A stretch of 64,000 nt of DNA from Myrica gale (lineage: Eukaryota > Streptophyta > Magnoliopsida > Fagales > Myricaceae): positions 3,432,001-3,496,000 of the forward strand of contig OZ005618.1 in the NCBI GenBank assembly GCA_963930655.1, in the 5' to 3' direction. The translations under genes and the position numbers were made by a program. This document shows, one piece after another, positions 22,745-35,115 of the stretch; within the stretch, counting starts at the first letter, position 1, and every line of letters starts with the position of its first letter. The notes below the pieces were generated by a model. It was not told the DNA's origin and did no database searches. It worked only from the letters and a program-made list of their open reading frames with translations.

Positions 22745-24689
22745 CTTCCTTACATTTCGTGTGAGAGGAAACTTATCGCTAAACTCCTCTCTTTTTTTTA
22801 ATAAGTAGATTCAAGCATGTAATATTTTATTTAAAATAAGTTTGAAGTTGATAGTCGAGTCTCGATCTATACAAAATCATCGTCATTTTCTAAAAATTAA
22901 GAAAAAGATACAAATTATCCACTTAAGATCGATTGTTCTAATATTTTTTCCTTAAAAATTACGAAAACATATGGGTAGAATGTGGCTTAATTAACGTCAA
23001 ATTCGACACAAAATCTATACATTTTTTTTATGAAAATGTTTATATATATATATATATATATATAAATTTACACAGCCTGAAACATTGTAGCTGCATATAA
23101 ATTGGTCCAGAAGCTAATCAATCAAAGCCCAATCTTTACGGAAGCTGTTTCTTCGGTTAATTAGTGTATTTAGGAATGCCATTGGAGTTGGTGATAAAGA
23201 AGAGGAAGGATTTAAGTTTTATTCTTTCAATAAATTTAAAGGGAAGTGATTCACTTACCCAATTAAAAAAAAAACTTAATTCGCAGAATATTGATTAATG
23301 CATCAAAGGGAAAATTAAATTAAGCAAGTAATCTGCCACCTTTAACAAACAAAATCGCGTGCTTAGGTAACGTAATCATCCAAGCTGTCTTTTTTTATTG
23401 CATTGATTAATCCTCCAAAATACAATGAATTGGTCCGAAGAATAGTATGATCTTTAGAGGTTTCTAGAGATCAGATAAGTGATTCAACCTGATTTATTTG
23501 AATGGAATTTGTCTATATGAGTCTCTAGAATATCTCGATGAAAAACAACTACATATTAAATTAATTCTGAATTAATTTTATTATTATAGTTTTTAAACTA
23601 TGAGATTTTTTTTCCAAAATATAAAAGAAATTTGAAGTATGCGAATGACCTTTCATCTAAGTCATAAATCTACAGCCATGTTCGTTTTCAACATTTTTTT
23701 AATATTTGCATACTACTTTTTAACATTATAATCTCAACATCACGAAAACACGTATTCCAATACAACTCATTATTACCTTTTTACACACATAAATACAAGT
23801 CAACATTTTCTACACGCATTTCAATAAAATTCAAACATCATCTAAAAATTCTTAAAACACTGAGAATCTTAAATATTTTACCAAAACAACATGTCTATAT
23901 CGTAAAAGATTATATAAAAAAATCACTTATTTGATCTAACTAAATAACTAGAAGTAAATGTCGCATCCAATTCTGATTCCGTATCGACATTTACAGAAAT
24001 ATTATTATTTTTATTCCGATTTTTATCAGAATTTATGCCCACTCCTATAAACAACCATAGAAAAATCTAAACAGCTGGCCTAGCAAATTATTAAGCCTAA
24101 ATTATCCCGAATTTTGCTTTTGGGCTTTAACCTAACCTGATACGGAAGTCGTCACCAATCACGCCTCTAGGCATTTAAACGTAAACCTAACCCCTGATAA
24201 AAAACATGGTCCCACTACCCACACTCACTTTTTTTTTTCTTGAGAGTTGAGACATTCCAACGTAATTATTCCTATTCCCAGTAGCCTTAAATTCCTTTTA
24301 CATTAATTTGTTTTTATTGTTGGACCATTTCGTCTTTTCAAAAGTCTTGAGTCTTTTAGATTGGACCGAATCACAGCCTTACAGAAAGTCTATTTCGTGA
24401 CGGGGGGTGCTCGTCCGTTACATTATCTGTTACGCGTCGTTCCCACCTGTCCAACCTCGCGTTTATGCACATCAAAGTTGGCCTCTATGGGCCGCGAGTA
24501 CTGCGTGGTTCTACACCCTCGAGAGTCAGCGAGATACCCCAAAATTCCAAATACTAAAATCCGCCAACCCGCGAAAATGTTTGAACAATTACTGAATCTC
24601 TTGTTGCACACCGAAGACAAACGAGATACAAAATTGAACACATGCTAAAAAAGAAAGGAGAAATACTATCTTTGTTTATGAGATTTAAA
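22745..24689. other. Intergenic, no gene seen
   Basis: AT-rich DNA with a (TA)n tract near 23042-23063. The only GC-richer patch (24390-24560) has short ORFs on both strands with no recognisable domain. Confidence 0.6.
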
Positions 24690-25230
24690 ATATTTATATT
24701 TAAATGGTTTAAAAAAATTTGTACTAAATTCTTTATAAATTTTAAAGAATTTGACATTTTAATATTTAAGTTTATACCCATTTGACAAATGAATCATTTA
24801 TTTTTAAATTTTAAATTTTTAGTCTTTGAGTTTTTTTTATTTGAGGAAATATTCTTTTCGTCAGTCTGTCTTTCATATGTTTAACGAATTTGAAGCGGTC
24901 GACCAGATATGTGTTAAAAGTGAATGGTCGACCGCTACATGAAGTGGTCATGTAACGGTCGACCGGTTCAAATTTACTGACATGTCAGATAGCTCCGTTA
25001 AACATATAGACGACAGACTGACTATTTCGCCGAACAAAGAAAATCTAATAACTAAAAATTTAAAATTTGAAAGTGAAAGACCAATTTATCAAAGAGTATA
25101 AACTCAAAAAACAAATTCTCAAATTCTCAAAATTTTAAACTTTAAAGAAAGACTGGTTGGACGAATTTTAAAATTGAAATATTTATTTGATTTTTCCGCC
25201 CAGGATCGATTTTGTATTTATTTCTTAAAA
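24690..25230. mobile_element. Large foldback element just upstream of GINT1 copy B
   Basis: Two long inverted arms. For example GTCAGTCTGTCTTTCATATG at 24860 mirrors the stretch ending near 25022, and AATTTTAAATTTTTAGT at about 24805 mirrors the one near 25055. The arms run close to the centre, where GGTCGACC occurs three times within 75 bp (24898-24972), each a perfect palindrome. No ORF. It looks like a foldback or MITE-type transposon; outer ends are approximate. It lies roughly 60 bp from the GINT1 TATA box. Confidence 0.7.
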
Positions 25231-25290
25231 GAAAAGAACAAGAACACATATATCACGCCCGCAGTATTTACGCCTAGACTTACCCCTCTC

Positions 25291-25302
25291 TCTATATATA
25301 GG
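25291..25302 (+). promoter_or_regulatory. TATA box of GINT1 copy B
   Basis: TCTATATATAGG in a CT-rich context, about 310 bp before the start codon. The CT/GA-rich leader that follows is typical of plant 5' UTRs. Confidence 0.65.
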
Positions 25303-25507
25303 TAAACCCTCACTCTCTCACGCATCAGCACAGTACCCCTTAACGTTTCTCTCACTGCAGAACTCCGCGTTCCGTCGCCTTTTTCCCAGAAAAAGAGAAA
25401 GGAGATATAGAGAGCGAGCGTTTCGGCTGAAGCAGAGTAAGAGAGTTTTTTTTTTTCTGGGTTCTAAGTAGAGAAAAGAGAGAGTTACAACTGGGAGTTT
25501 CCTACAA

Positions 25508-25579
25508 ATGCAGGTGACTTTACGGTCACGGGATGCCACATCGGTGTGAGGGGGACTGGGGGCTTGGAAGACGACTTTA
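25508..25579 (+). promoter_or_regulatory. Two overlapping uORFs in the GINT1 leader
   Basis: ATG at 25508 opens 13 codons before TGA (25549). A second ATG at 25532 opens 15 codons before TAG (25579). Both end before the main ATG at 25612, so ribosomes would have to reinitiate or leak past them. Confidence 0.5.
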
Positions 25580-25611
25580 GACGTGTCTCCGGTTAGGGTG
25601 GCTCGAGCCTG

Positions 25612-28600
25612 ATGACGACGACGACGGGCTGTGGTGGTGCTAACGGCGGCGGTGCCAATGGTGTCGGCGGTAGTTGCTGCGACACGAGCTTGAGGTGCTG
25701 GTGCAGGTGGCGGTGTAGGGAGCACCAGCACGGAGGGCAGCAAAGCTTGCTCTCATCCGGGTTACTCTTCTTCTTAGGTTGCTTCGTGCTGTACGGATCG
25801 TTTGCCATGCTCTACGCTTGGCTCGCCTTCAAGCCTTTCTGCCCCTCTTCGTCGCTCGGGTGCCTGGAGGACAATGAAGGGTCCTGGTCGGTCGGTGTTT
25901 TCTACGGGGACTCTCCGCTGTCTCTCAAACCCATTGAAAGGGTGGGTTTCGTTCATTCTCTGGTTCTTATCCTTCTATTTCATTGCTCTCAAAACCAAAA
26001 TAAGCAAATAGAGAAATAAATGATTTTTTTTCATTCTCTTTTTGGAGAAAAAATGGATCATTTTTGTAGACAGGATTTTGTATTCATCTGTCACCATTAT
26101 GTTTTTTTTTGTTGCCGGTTTTGCGTTTTCCTTTTTCTTTCCGATAAATGTAAGCACTTGTGAGTGCACTGGATTGTGGAATTTCGGTGGGTTTGATACG
26201 CTGCCTCGGGGAATTGGGTGCAGATGAATGTGGGGAAAGATGAGAGTGCAGCGTGGCCAGTGGCTAACCCAATTGTGACATGTGCTTCGGTTTCTGATGC
26301 TGGTTTCCCTAGCAACTTTGTCGCTGATCCCTTTCTTTATGTTCAGGTAGTAATTATTTCAATTAAATTGGATTCTCTCTCTCTCTGTTTTTTTGTTAAC
26401 AATGTTTTTTATTTTCTTGGCTGAAGTTTGTTAATTATTTCTTGTTTCTTGTACATGACAGAGTGCTATTATTTCACAGTGTGCAGTGCAACTTAGTTGG
26501 CTAGCGTTTATTTATTGTTTGAACAATACAGATACAACTTACAAGAATTCATGAGTTTCAAATGAGCGGGTGCGCTTGTGCGTGCACGTTCTTAACAAAG
26601 ATATAATTTATTTCCCTTTTAATCTGACACGGTTTTGTTGTTTGTATGGTTTGAAACTGGGGATTTGCATTCGTTTGTGATTTTACGGTCTCTGACTCTC
26701 TATTCCCAACTAGTTGTTTGGTAAGTTGGGTCAGGGGATTTTATCCATGACAGATTCCGCTAACCCTGATTCCCAAGGGAAAGTAACGATGATCACTAGT
26801 TACTGCTTTAACATCTCAAATGCTTGCACAGTGTTGCACACGTTTTTTGCTTATGCCCGCTTTTAAAGCCTCTGAAGGACCAAAGAGTTGCAGTGCAATT
26901 AGTATCTTTGAGGTTCCCTTTGGATTGAAGGTTGACTGAGTTCGAGTGCAAAAATCGAAGCAATTGGGATTTCATTGTTCTTGTGGGTGCCTGAAACAAA
27001 GATAAGAAGATGGCAAATAAAATTAAAAAAACACCTGAAATGGACGAGGAGAACAACATAGTTCATAATTTAGCCAGGAAGACCTTTTTCATTTGAAACA
27101 AGTTGTGGGTAAACGAGTGCTATATTCCATGGTATTATGGTAGTCATCTTATTTCTATTCTATGGTTTTGACATTAAAATCATGCAATAAAGTTTTAAAA
27201 AGAGCTAGATGTTTGTTGTTAGTTACATAAAATGGATTGCCAATTGAAACTTTTATTGAGACAGAGACTGACGCTTTTAGTTAAATTTGCCTTGTAACCT
27301 TTTATTCTGGTTAATAACAGCCTAGATGTTGGTATTTTGTTTTTGCTTTTCTGAAATTGAGGGGATCTACAAGAAATAATTTTGCTTCTTCTAGGTATGT
27401 AGCTTTTGAGATTTGTGGAGGTGATTAAGCGCTTCCTTGAGCGAGTGGTTTTGTCGTGGAGACTGATAAATCATGGATAAAAGGTGATAACAGCCTTTTA
27501 TATGATGGGCATCAGGATAGGTGTGTAGCATCTTAGGACTTCAACTCATAGGTGTAGCATATTGATAGAGAAATATTAGCATATATAGCTTATTTACTAG
27601 AATGAACTTTTGGCTATGGGAGGGTTTCAGTGGTTTCTCAGAGCCATGATCATGTGCAAACGTTCTCTCTCTCTACCTCCCTTCTCCATCTCTCTCCCCT
27701 TGAAATATTTTGCTATTGTGTGTAGCTTATTAGCAATCACTGGGTTATAAATTGCTTCAATGAGAGTGTTGAAGCTTCTAGCAGAACAGGTATAACACTG
27801 AAGGAAGAATGGTTGAGATTTTCTATACAAGTGGTATCCGCCTGGCTTTTGGGACTCCTATGTAGCTCTGACTTCTTTGAAATACATCTTTCCTCTGACT
27901 TCTTAAATAAGTGCACAACCCCTGCGTTTCTGCATATTGTAGAGGGAGTGCCTTCACACACTATAATGAACCAATTATATAAAATTAGTCGAGTGAATTG
28001 CATCATAATAATAGTTCCTAACTGTATAAGTTCATGTGTCATTAAACTATTTTGCCCTAGGTTGTTGATGTGATAAGTAGAATTCTAAATATCGTAGATG
28101 CATTATAAATTTAAGTTCCTGTGGATACAAACTGCTCCGAAATTCCAATTGTACCTTTTCTGCATTAAACTTGACTCCGGAAGTGGGGCCAAAATGGATG
28201 TTGGCTTTGCTATGAGTGTTGACATAGTGGGAGTTGGTTAATTTCTAGACCATAATGGAGACATGTTTGAGGAGCCATATGGAATTTGGTATAGAACGAT
28301 AGTGTAGGTTGCAATGGTTCTCAGTCACAGCCCACCTGGAACCAGCAGAAGTGTTTCCATTGTTTCGACAGGGATTCCGTCTTCTCACTTCCGAACATTG
28401 TAGTTTCTAGTACCTTTTTGGTCATAATAGTTGCTAGGAATGAAACAGATTGCAGTTACGAAGCCTTATTGTATCATATGAAACTTTTTTTGGAAAGCTG
28501 GTTTGTGATTTCTCTTGTTTCACTCTTAACTAGAATGAAGTGGATACGTTGGGATTTATGAAGCGGTACTAGAGTTTTCTACAAGCTGATTTGGATATTT

Positions 28601-31046
28601 CTAGCTGATATATTACCACACTCCTCTTCTCTCTGTGCATGTCTTTATAGTTATATCTGAGTTATAGTTGTTTATAGATTTATGGATGTACTTAGGATTC
28701 ATCTTGACCTTTGCTCTGAGTGGATATGCTAGATTTCTTCATGGTTACTTTTTGGGAAAAAAATAACTCTGACCATTCTTTTCAATTGTTCTATCATCGT
28801 ATTTCAGGGTGATACAATTTACCTCTTCTATGAAACCAAGAATTCTAACACTTTGCAAGGAGACATTGGAGTTGCCAAAAGCACAGATAAGGGAGCAACG
28901 TGGCAGCAAGTGGGCATTGCCTTGGATGAGGACTGGCATCTATCTTATCCATACGTCTTCAACTACCTTGGCCAAGTAAGACTTGAATATATCTTGTGCA
29001 CACACAGGCGCTGACCCTCTAAACAATTACATTAACATCCTTAAGCACCCTATATCATTGATCCGTACCAATTACAAGCCAGCAAATGGAGTATGACTAA
29101 TGAGTAATCTTTTGCTTGTGACCTACATCAACATATCACATCCTTCACAATTTGATTATACCCTTGGATAGTTAATCTTAAGTCCTGTAGAAGGGTTATG
29201 TCCAAGGGCCAGTGATTTTAGTTTTTCGGGCCAGACAATTATTCAGAGTGGTCCCATCAAGTGTTGGGCCCTGCAAAATTGTCAATATCTCTCATGTCAA
29301 TGAGAATTCTTATGAAAGATCTATGAATTGATAGCGTTGCCTCATTTTTTTTTGTTTCTCACAGATTTATATGATGCCTGAGAGTAGTCAGAAAGGAGAA
29401 CTTCGTCTTTACCGTGCTGTAAACTTTCCTTTGGAATGGACATTGGATAAGGTCATCATGAAAAGGCCTCTTGTCGATGCCTTCATCATAAACTATGATG
29501 GGAAGTATTGGCTTTTTGGCTCAGATCACAGTGGGTTTGGTGCCAGAAAGAATGGACAGCTCGAGATCTGGTATAGTAGTACACCTTTTGGTCCTTGGAA
29601 ACCACACAAGAAGAACCCTATATATAATGCTGACAGAGCTCCGGGGCTCGAAATGGAGGGAGACCATTTTTCTATGACGGAAGCCTTTACCGCATTGGCC
29701 AAGACTGCGGTGAAACATACGGGAGACGAGTGCGCATTTTCAAGGTTGAAGTTCTTACAGAGGACGAATATAAAGAAGTTGAAGTGCCATTAGGCTTACA
29801 AGAGCCTAATAAAGGCCGTAATGCTTGGAATGGTGCTCGCCAGCATCACCTTGATGTGCAGCAGCTAAGTTCTGGTGAGTGGATTGGGGTTATGGATGGG
29901 GACCGTGTACCTTCAGGGGATCCATTGTGGCGATTTATTCTTGGTTGTGCTTCAGTTGCAGTGGTTGCTGTACTCGTTGTACTGCTTGGTGTGCTACTTG
30001 GTGCTGTGAAGTGTATTATTCCCCTCAAATGGTGTATTCACATCTCAGGGAAGAGAACTGATGCCTTCTTTGCCTGGGAAAGGTCCAATCTGTTTGTTTC
30101 CAAAATGAGACGGTTTTGCAGCCGCTTGAACAGAGTACCTTCATTTTTACGAGGGTGGGTTAGACCTAATACCTATGCCGGACGACTAGTAGTTGTGATA
30201 GTATTTACTGTTGGTGTTGCACTAACGTGCACAGGGGTCCAATATATCTATGGGGGCAATGGTGCTCAAGAAGCTTACCTGTGGAAAGGTCAATACTCTC
30301 AGTTCACGTTATTAACAATGACATATGATGCAAGGATCTGGAATTTGAAAATGTACGTGAGTCATTACTCTCGGTGTTCTTCAGTGCGAGAAATTGTTGT
30401 GGTGTGGAACAAAGGGATTCCACCAAAATTGAGTGATCTAGATTCTGCAGTGCCCGTTAGGATCAGAGTAGAGAAAGAAAACTCACTGAATAATCGGTTC
30501 AGAATCGATCCCTTGATAAAGACCCGTGCCGTACTGGAGCTTGATGATGACATTATGATGACTTGTGATGATATTGAGCGGGGTTTTCGGGTCTGGCGTC
30601 AGTACCCTGATCATATTGTTGGGTTCTACCCCCGACTCATCGATGGAATCCAATTGAAGTATAGGGCTGAGAAATATGCCCGAAGACATGAAGGGTATAA
30701 TATGATTCTTACTGGGGCTGCTTTTGTTGATAGTAAATTAGCTTTTGAGATGTACTGGGGCGAGGCAGCCAAGCAAGGTAGGGAATGGGTTGATGAGAAT
30801 TTTAACTGCGAGGACGTGCTGCTAAATTACTTGTATGCAAATGCAAGCTCATCTAGGACTGTAGAATATGTAAAACCAGCATGGGCCATAGATACATCGA
30901 AGTTATCTGGTGCAGCAATTAGCCGAAACACAAAAAAGCATTACCGGGTAAGAAGCAAGTGTCTTGTGAAATTTTCAGAGATATATAGAGGCTTGGCTGA
31001 TCGGAAGTGGGAATTCAACGGTCGAAAGGACGGTTGGGACACATAG
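25612..31046 (+). CDS. GINT1: Glucosamine inositolphosphorylceramide transferase GINT1 (GT64), copy B, one-base frameshift
   Basis: Four exons: 25612-25941, 26224-26346, 28808-28975, 29365-31046, all GT-AG and all phase 0. The product would have 767 residues, normal for the family. It transfers a (N-acetyl)glucosamine-type sugar to the GIPC sphingolipid head group in the Golgi. Visible: a first membrane segment at about residues 46-70 (LLSSGLLFFLGCFVLYGS), a soluble propeller-like region (VANPIVTCASVSDAGFPSNF, IWYSSTPFGPW), membrane segments near 397-425 and 481-502, and a C-terminal GT64 domain with LELDDDI near residue 600, the metal-binding motif. The start is the first ATG after an in-frame stop. 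One base is missing at about 29635 (ACAGAG where copy A keeps an AAGAG run), which shifts the frame after 'NPIYNAD' and ends it at 29793. The downstream frame is fully open to 31046. This is either an assembly error or a recent mutation. The copy A remnant lies 26.1 kb upstream in the same direction. Confidence 0.88.
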
Positions 31047-31638
31047 AAGAGAAGAGAATTTCAAAAGCAACATGCTGACCCGTGCAAGTCCTTCCATCCT
31101 TTCCTCTCCGGGGGTGCATCTTCCGTTATTCCTGTCCACCTTGTCCCCTGTTGTGAATTTTGTTGGGGAACTTTTAGATACCAATAGCTTTTGCCTGCAA
31201 GATGTAAATTGATTTTGTAATAGTGTCTTTTCAACCAATACTCTTTGTTCTGTTTTGGGAAACTGAGTTGAGCAAATATGGGATCGTTTGAAATGTGTTA
31301 CTGTACATGAAATGAAGCATTCAACTGCGTCTTACATTAGCATGTTGGAGATACTCTACCTTGGCTCTATACTGGTGTTGATTTGGAAACTCCACCTCCT
31401 AGATATGGACGAAGGAAAAGGACGAAACTTCCTTGCTTTGGACCCATTTTCCTGCATCAAACTGCCTAAATTATTTAGCATTATCCATGTTCCTGTTCCG
31501 GACCCATTTTACTGCAGAAACTGCGTGATAGTCCCATCGCGGCCGTGGTTGAGTTGGACCACAAAAAGGATTGGGATCTCAACGCGTCCACTTCTCCTTT
31601 TCGGTCCCACAACTTCCAAATGATTGCAACCACTAATG
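31047..31638 (+). other. 3' UTR and flank of GINT1 copy B, shared with copy A
   Basis: Closely similar to 9463-10399 apart from the MITE there. Identity stops near 31638, marking the edge of the duplicated segment. Confidence 0.75.
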
Positions 31639-33028
31639 CCCTCTCTTGTTCCCTCAACGCAGACGTAGATCATGCGGTTGGCAGAGCTATTGATTTGTTT
31701 TTGCTTTTGGTGTTTCAGAGTTGTCATTTTAAAAAATGTTTTAAATTTATTATGCACTAATTATAAGGAAATGTAGCCAAGAATAAATGACAGTTTTATC
31801 TTTCATTGGCCTAGAAAAAAGGTTGTTCTTTCATTGTCGAAAAGAAAAGGACAAAAAGAAGAAGAAGAAGACGGCAGCATCTTCTTTGTTTGTTGTTTTT
31901 GGAAGGACAGCAGCATCTTCAATCCAACTGTAATAAGCTCAGTGTTGTACCTCGTCAGAGCACTTGGACCGTTTGAACACGTCGATTCCAATTTTTTAGC
32001 AAACTCTCTGGTTTACTTTGAACTGGCAAACTGCCCTTTTCAAAAGCAAAAGTAATCATGTTCACCTAGATTGTTCAGGAACAACAGCCAGTATTGTACT
32101 CCTCGATTCTGCTAAAGCCATTTACTCCCCAGTCAAGCATCTAGATCCTAAGTTCTAATATTAGATCGATTTTGAGTTATTCTCTTGGTAATGACATTGA
32201 CATTTTATTGGATTTATAAGTAAATCATTTTTAGCTCGAAAAATAATTTATTTTTACCTTTGAAATACCTTGTTCAAAAAAATAAAACTTTTTTTTCTTA
32301 TGAATTATTATAGTTTTTTAACTTTGCATTCTAAACTATTACGTTTGAGATATTGTATCATCTAACTATTAATATTAGACATTTTGTACTCTATTAAATT
32401 TTAAACTAAAAATGACGATAATGTTCTTGACCCACTTTGTATATATGAACGATATTATTGTCAATTTATTAAATTCTCAGGGTGTTATTGTCAAACGGAA
32501 GGTGCAAAGTTTGGAAGGAGTAATGTCTAAAAGTGGGTGAGGGCTGCACAACCTCGGTGTATGTGCCGGTTTTGAAAAAATTGTCACCTACACCGCTAAG
32601 GGCAAAAGCTGACCCTTAGCGGCGGCGGTTTCCGGTTATCCTACATTCATATTGAGCTATTTTTTTAGAATTATATGCACTTGGCCCAATGTATTTTTTT
32701 CTTTTTTCTTTTGGTCCGTTAATCACATATCAATAAAATCTAAACTAATGAAATCCAAATTCGAAAATCAATAAAATTAAAGATCATCTTAAAAGATAAG
32801 ATGAGAATTTAAAGTCAAAAGTAAAAGATACGTCACTGTAAGTAGAAACTATTACCTTTTGAAAAATCTAGTTTAGACCCTAACAACACTTAGAGGTGAG
32901 AATATGTGTTTTCCCTCTAATTAACAAATCAAATAACAATTTTAAAACATGTTCAAAACCTAGTAGGTTTTCCCTTGGTTTCACAAGGAAAATAAAAAAA
33001 TTCAACAATTTTTGAAATTCGTCGGAAG
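31639..33028. other. Intergenic with a diverged MITE
   Basis: No gene seen. 32250-32540 contains scattered phrases of the type found in the MITE at 9843 (ATTAGACATTTTGTACTC, GGTGTTATTGTCAA, GGTGCAAAGTTTG), probably an old relative. The rest is AT-rich. Confidence 0.5.
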
Positions 33029-33189
33029 GCGCTCGAGCGCTCGTCAAACGCTTATGTTTCTGTCTGAAATTTTAATTGAGCGCTCGAGTGCTTGTAAAAT
33101 GCTAGTCAAACGTGATGACTTTGTCTGAATTTTTTTAGGGCGCTCGAACGCTTGTCAAACGGTCAAACGTGATGACTCTATCTGAAATT
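33029..33189. repeat. Short tandem array around GCGCTCGAGCGC
   Basis: Three degenerate units of 50-60 bp, each starting GCGCTCGA(G/A) (33029, 33080, 33140) and followed by GTCAAACG and TGTCTGAAATTTT. The CG-rich core stands out from the AT-rich surroundings. Confidence 0.75.
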
Positions 33190-33549
33190 TTGAACTAAAA
33201 TGTATTAGAAATTTGAACTAAAATGTAATTGAGTGACTGATTTTGCAAGCATGGTATAAATTTAATAGCGATTTGTCAATTTTTTAAATTTAGACATTTT
33301 GTTAAAATTTCATAAAAACTCATACATTGATTTAAAAATTTTCATGATAGAATCTCGACCTCTTGATTTATATTATGCGATGTACTTACCAAAATTTGAC
33401 ATTAAACGCTTTAATTAGGATTCCAATGTCTTTATATATACCCTTCTAAATACAATAAATTTGTAATTTTTTCTACCAAAATTCTAAATAACTAGTTTAT
33501 TCACCTAGCAAGCTTCTTGGTAACTTAAATGTAAGTATTTAATTGGGTT

Positions 33550-34590
33550 AATGACTTTTTTAGTCCTTAGGTTTTGACAACTTTAATTTTTCGTCCTGGG
33601 GTTTTCTCATTTATCACACGTAGTCCTCGGGTTTCATGGTTTTGTCAAAATGGTCCTTCCGTCCTCTTCCGTCAACGAATTGCCCAGTCAACTAACGACA
33701 TACACGTCATCACCAATCAAAACGTGACACGTGTAACTTTTTTTTCTTTTTTAAAAAGTGCCACGTCATTTCGCTAAAAAATTACAAAATAAAAAAATAA
33801 GATTTTTTTACGTAAAAAAAAAAAAAAGAGGCACCCCCTCACAGGGGGAGCCCAGCGGGGTGGCTCCCGGCCTCCCCTGGAGAAGGGGAGGCCGGTGGCT
33901 CAGGGAGCCACCCCTCACGGGGTGGCTCCCGGCCTCCCCTGGACAACCACCCCGCACGGGGGAGCCCAGATATCCCGGTCTTATTTTGCATCCCATTATA
34001 AAAGTAAAATTCCCATAGAATGAACGAATCAAGTGACCAAAGAAATTAACAAAATCTTGGAAACATTAAAGGCAGAGAATTTGTAAGCTTTCTAATTGAA
34101 AGAACCAAAGAAACAACACCCGGAAAAGGAATCTGGTTCTATGGCTTTGTGTTCCGTTATACCAAAAAGACTAACGAAAGGAAACCGGGAAAAGTTTCAA
34201 AATTTTTGTGGATTTCAATGCGAAAGAGCAGGAGATAGATTTATCGGCGCAGAAAAAACCGAGGTCCACACAAGTCTATGTTGAACTTTCGGAAATGTTC
34301 TTCAACGAGAATGTCAGGGGCATAGGAAGAAATGTCGATGTGCGAGTAGATAGGCCTGGGGGTAAGGGCTACGACACTGTAATTGTGGTCATCGGACATG
34401 GTAAAGGGCGGAGGGGCAGAATGAGAAATGTTCGTCCACGTGTCATCTCAGTATTGGCTATCACGTGTCAAATGTTGACACCTCAGCATCTTCCGTTAAG
34501 TTGGAGACGGAATCAGCACGGAGGGGTACTTATAGGAATGACAGGTCACCACAGGGGTAGCGAGACAACAAATTGAACTCTAAGGGTATA
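33550..34590. mobile_element. Possible non-autonomous DNA element enclosing a GC-rich island
   Basis: The left part (TTTAGTCCTTAGGTTTTGAC, CACGTAGTCCTCGGGTTT, CCTTCCGTCCTCTTCCGTCA) and the inverse of the right part (CCCTGTGGTGACCTGTCATT, TAACGGAAGATGCTGAGGTG) resemble each other loosely, with TGACACGTG near both. Such 'tagtcc' modules are common at ends of plant non-autonomous elements. No transposase. Ends and target duplication not established. Confidence 0.4.
33829..33976. repeat. GC-rich hairpin island
   Basis: About 150 bp of very high GC. A 24-bp word beginning GGGGTGGCTCCCGGCC occurs exactly at 33857-33880 and 33919-33942, with an interrupted inverted copy between them (GGGGAGGCCGG ... 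GGGAGCCACCCC). The block can therefore fold in two alternative hairpins. Confidence 0.9.
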
Positions 34591-34958
34591 TTCAGGAAAA
34601 AGTTAAACCACATGTGTATGTGAAAATATTGAAGCCTAGAAATTGAGTTAAAATAACTTGGATAAATTTATACAATTTGATGTCTTTGTGGTATTATTCT
34701 TCATTCGAGTCATTCCTCACTTTTAGGCAGAGACAAGAGAGACGATTTGCATCGTCCAAGCCCATGTGCCACTCTCCTCCCTTCAATCCCCAAACCATCC
34801 TCTCCTCCCATCGAAAATAATTCTAATCCACGCAGATAAGCACTCTTTCTCTCTCCTCCCCTATTATCCGGTGTACTTTCTGGGGTTCTGAAAACTGAAA
34901 AACCAAAGCCAAGCCGAAGCTAAAGCTGTTCATTTTCAGCTAAACACACGTACCCACG
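34591..34958. other. Upstream region of PDK1
   Basis: No gene seen. CT-rich pyrimidine patches from about 34790 onward (CTCTCCTCCC) are typical of plant proximal promoters. Confidence 0.5.
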
Positions 34959-34977
34959 TATATATATATATATATAC
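34959..34977 (+). promoter_or_regulatory. TATA-type element of PDK1
   Basis: A (TA)n stretch within GTATATATATATATATATAC, about 200 bp before the start codon and followed by a GA-rich leader. Confidence 0.5.
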
Positions 34978-35026
34978 CCTCGATAAGGGCACCCGCAATT
35001 TTTTTTTTTTTTCGGAGAATAGCATC

Positions 35027-35048
35027 AGAGAGAGAGAGAGAGAGAGAG
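35027..35048 (+). repeat. (GA)n microsatellite in the PDK1 leader
   Basis: About 11 AG units in the predicted 5' UTR; GA repeats can bind BPC/GAGA factors in plants. Confidence 0.9.
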
Positions 35049-35115
35049 TGCCCTCTCTCTGCTTCATCTGGTCTCAGCTCCTCCTCCCAAAGTGTTTATT
35101 TTTGAGGGAGAGAAA

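Noticed and set aside
25318..25743. Minus-strand 141-residue ORF
   Set aside because: Antisense to the GINT1 leader and exon 1; low-complexity Ala/Thr/Pro.
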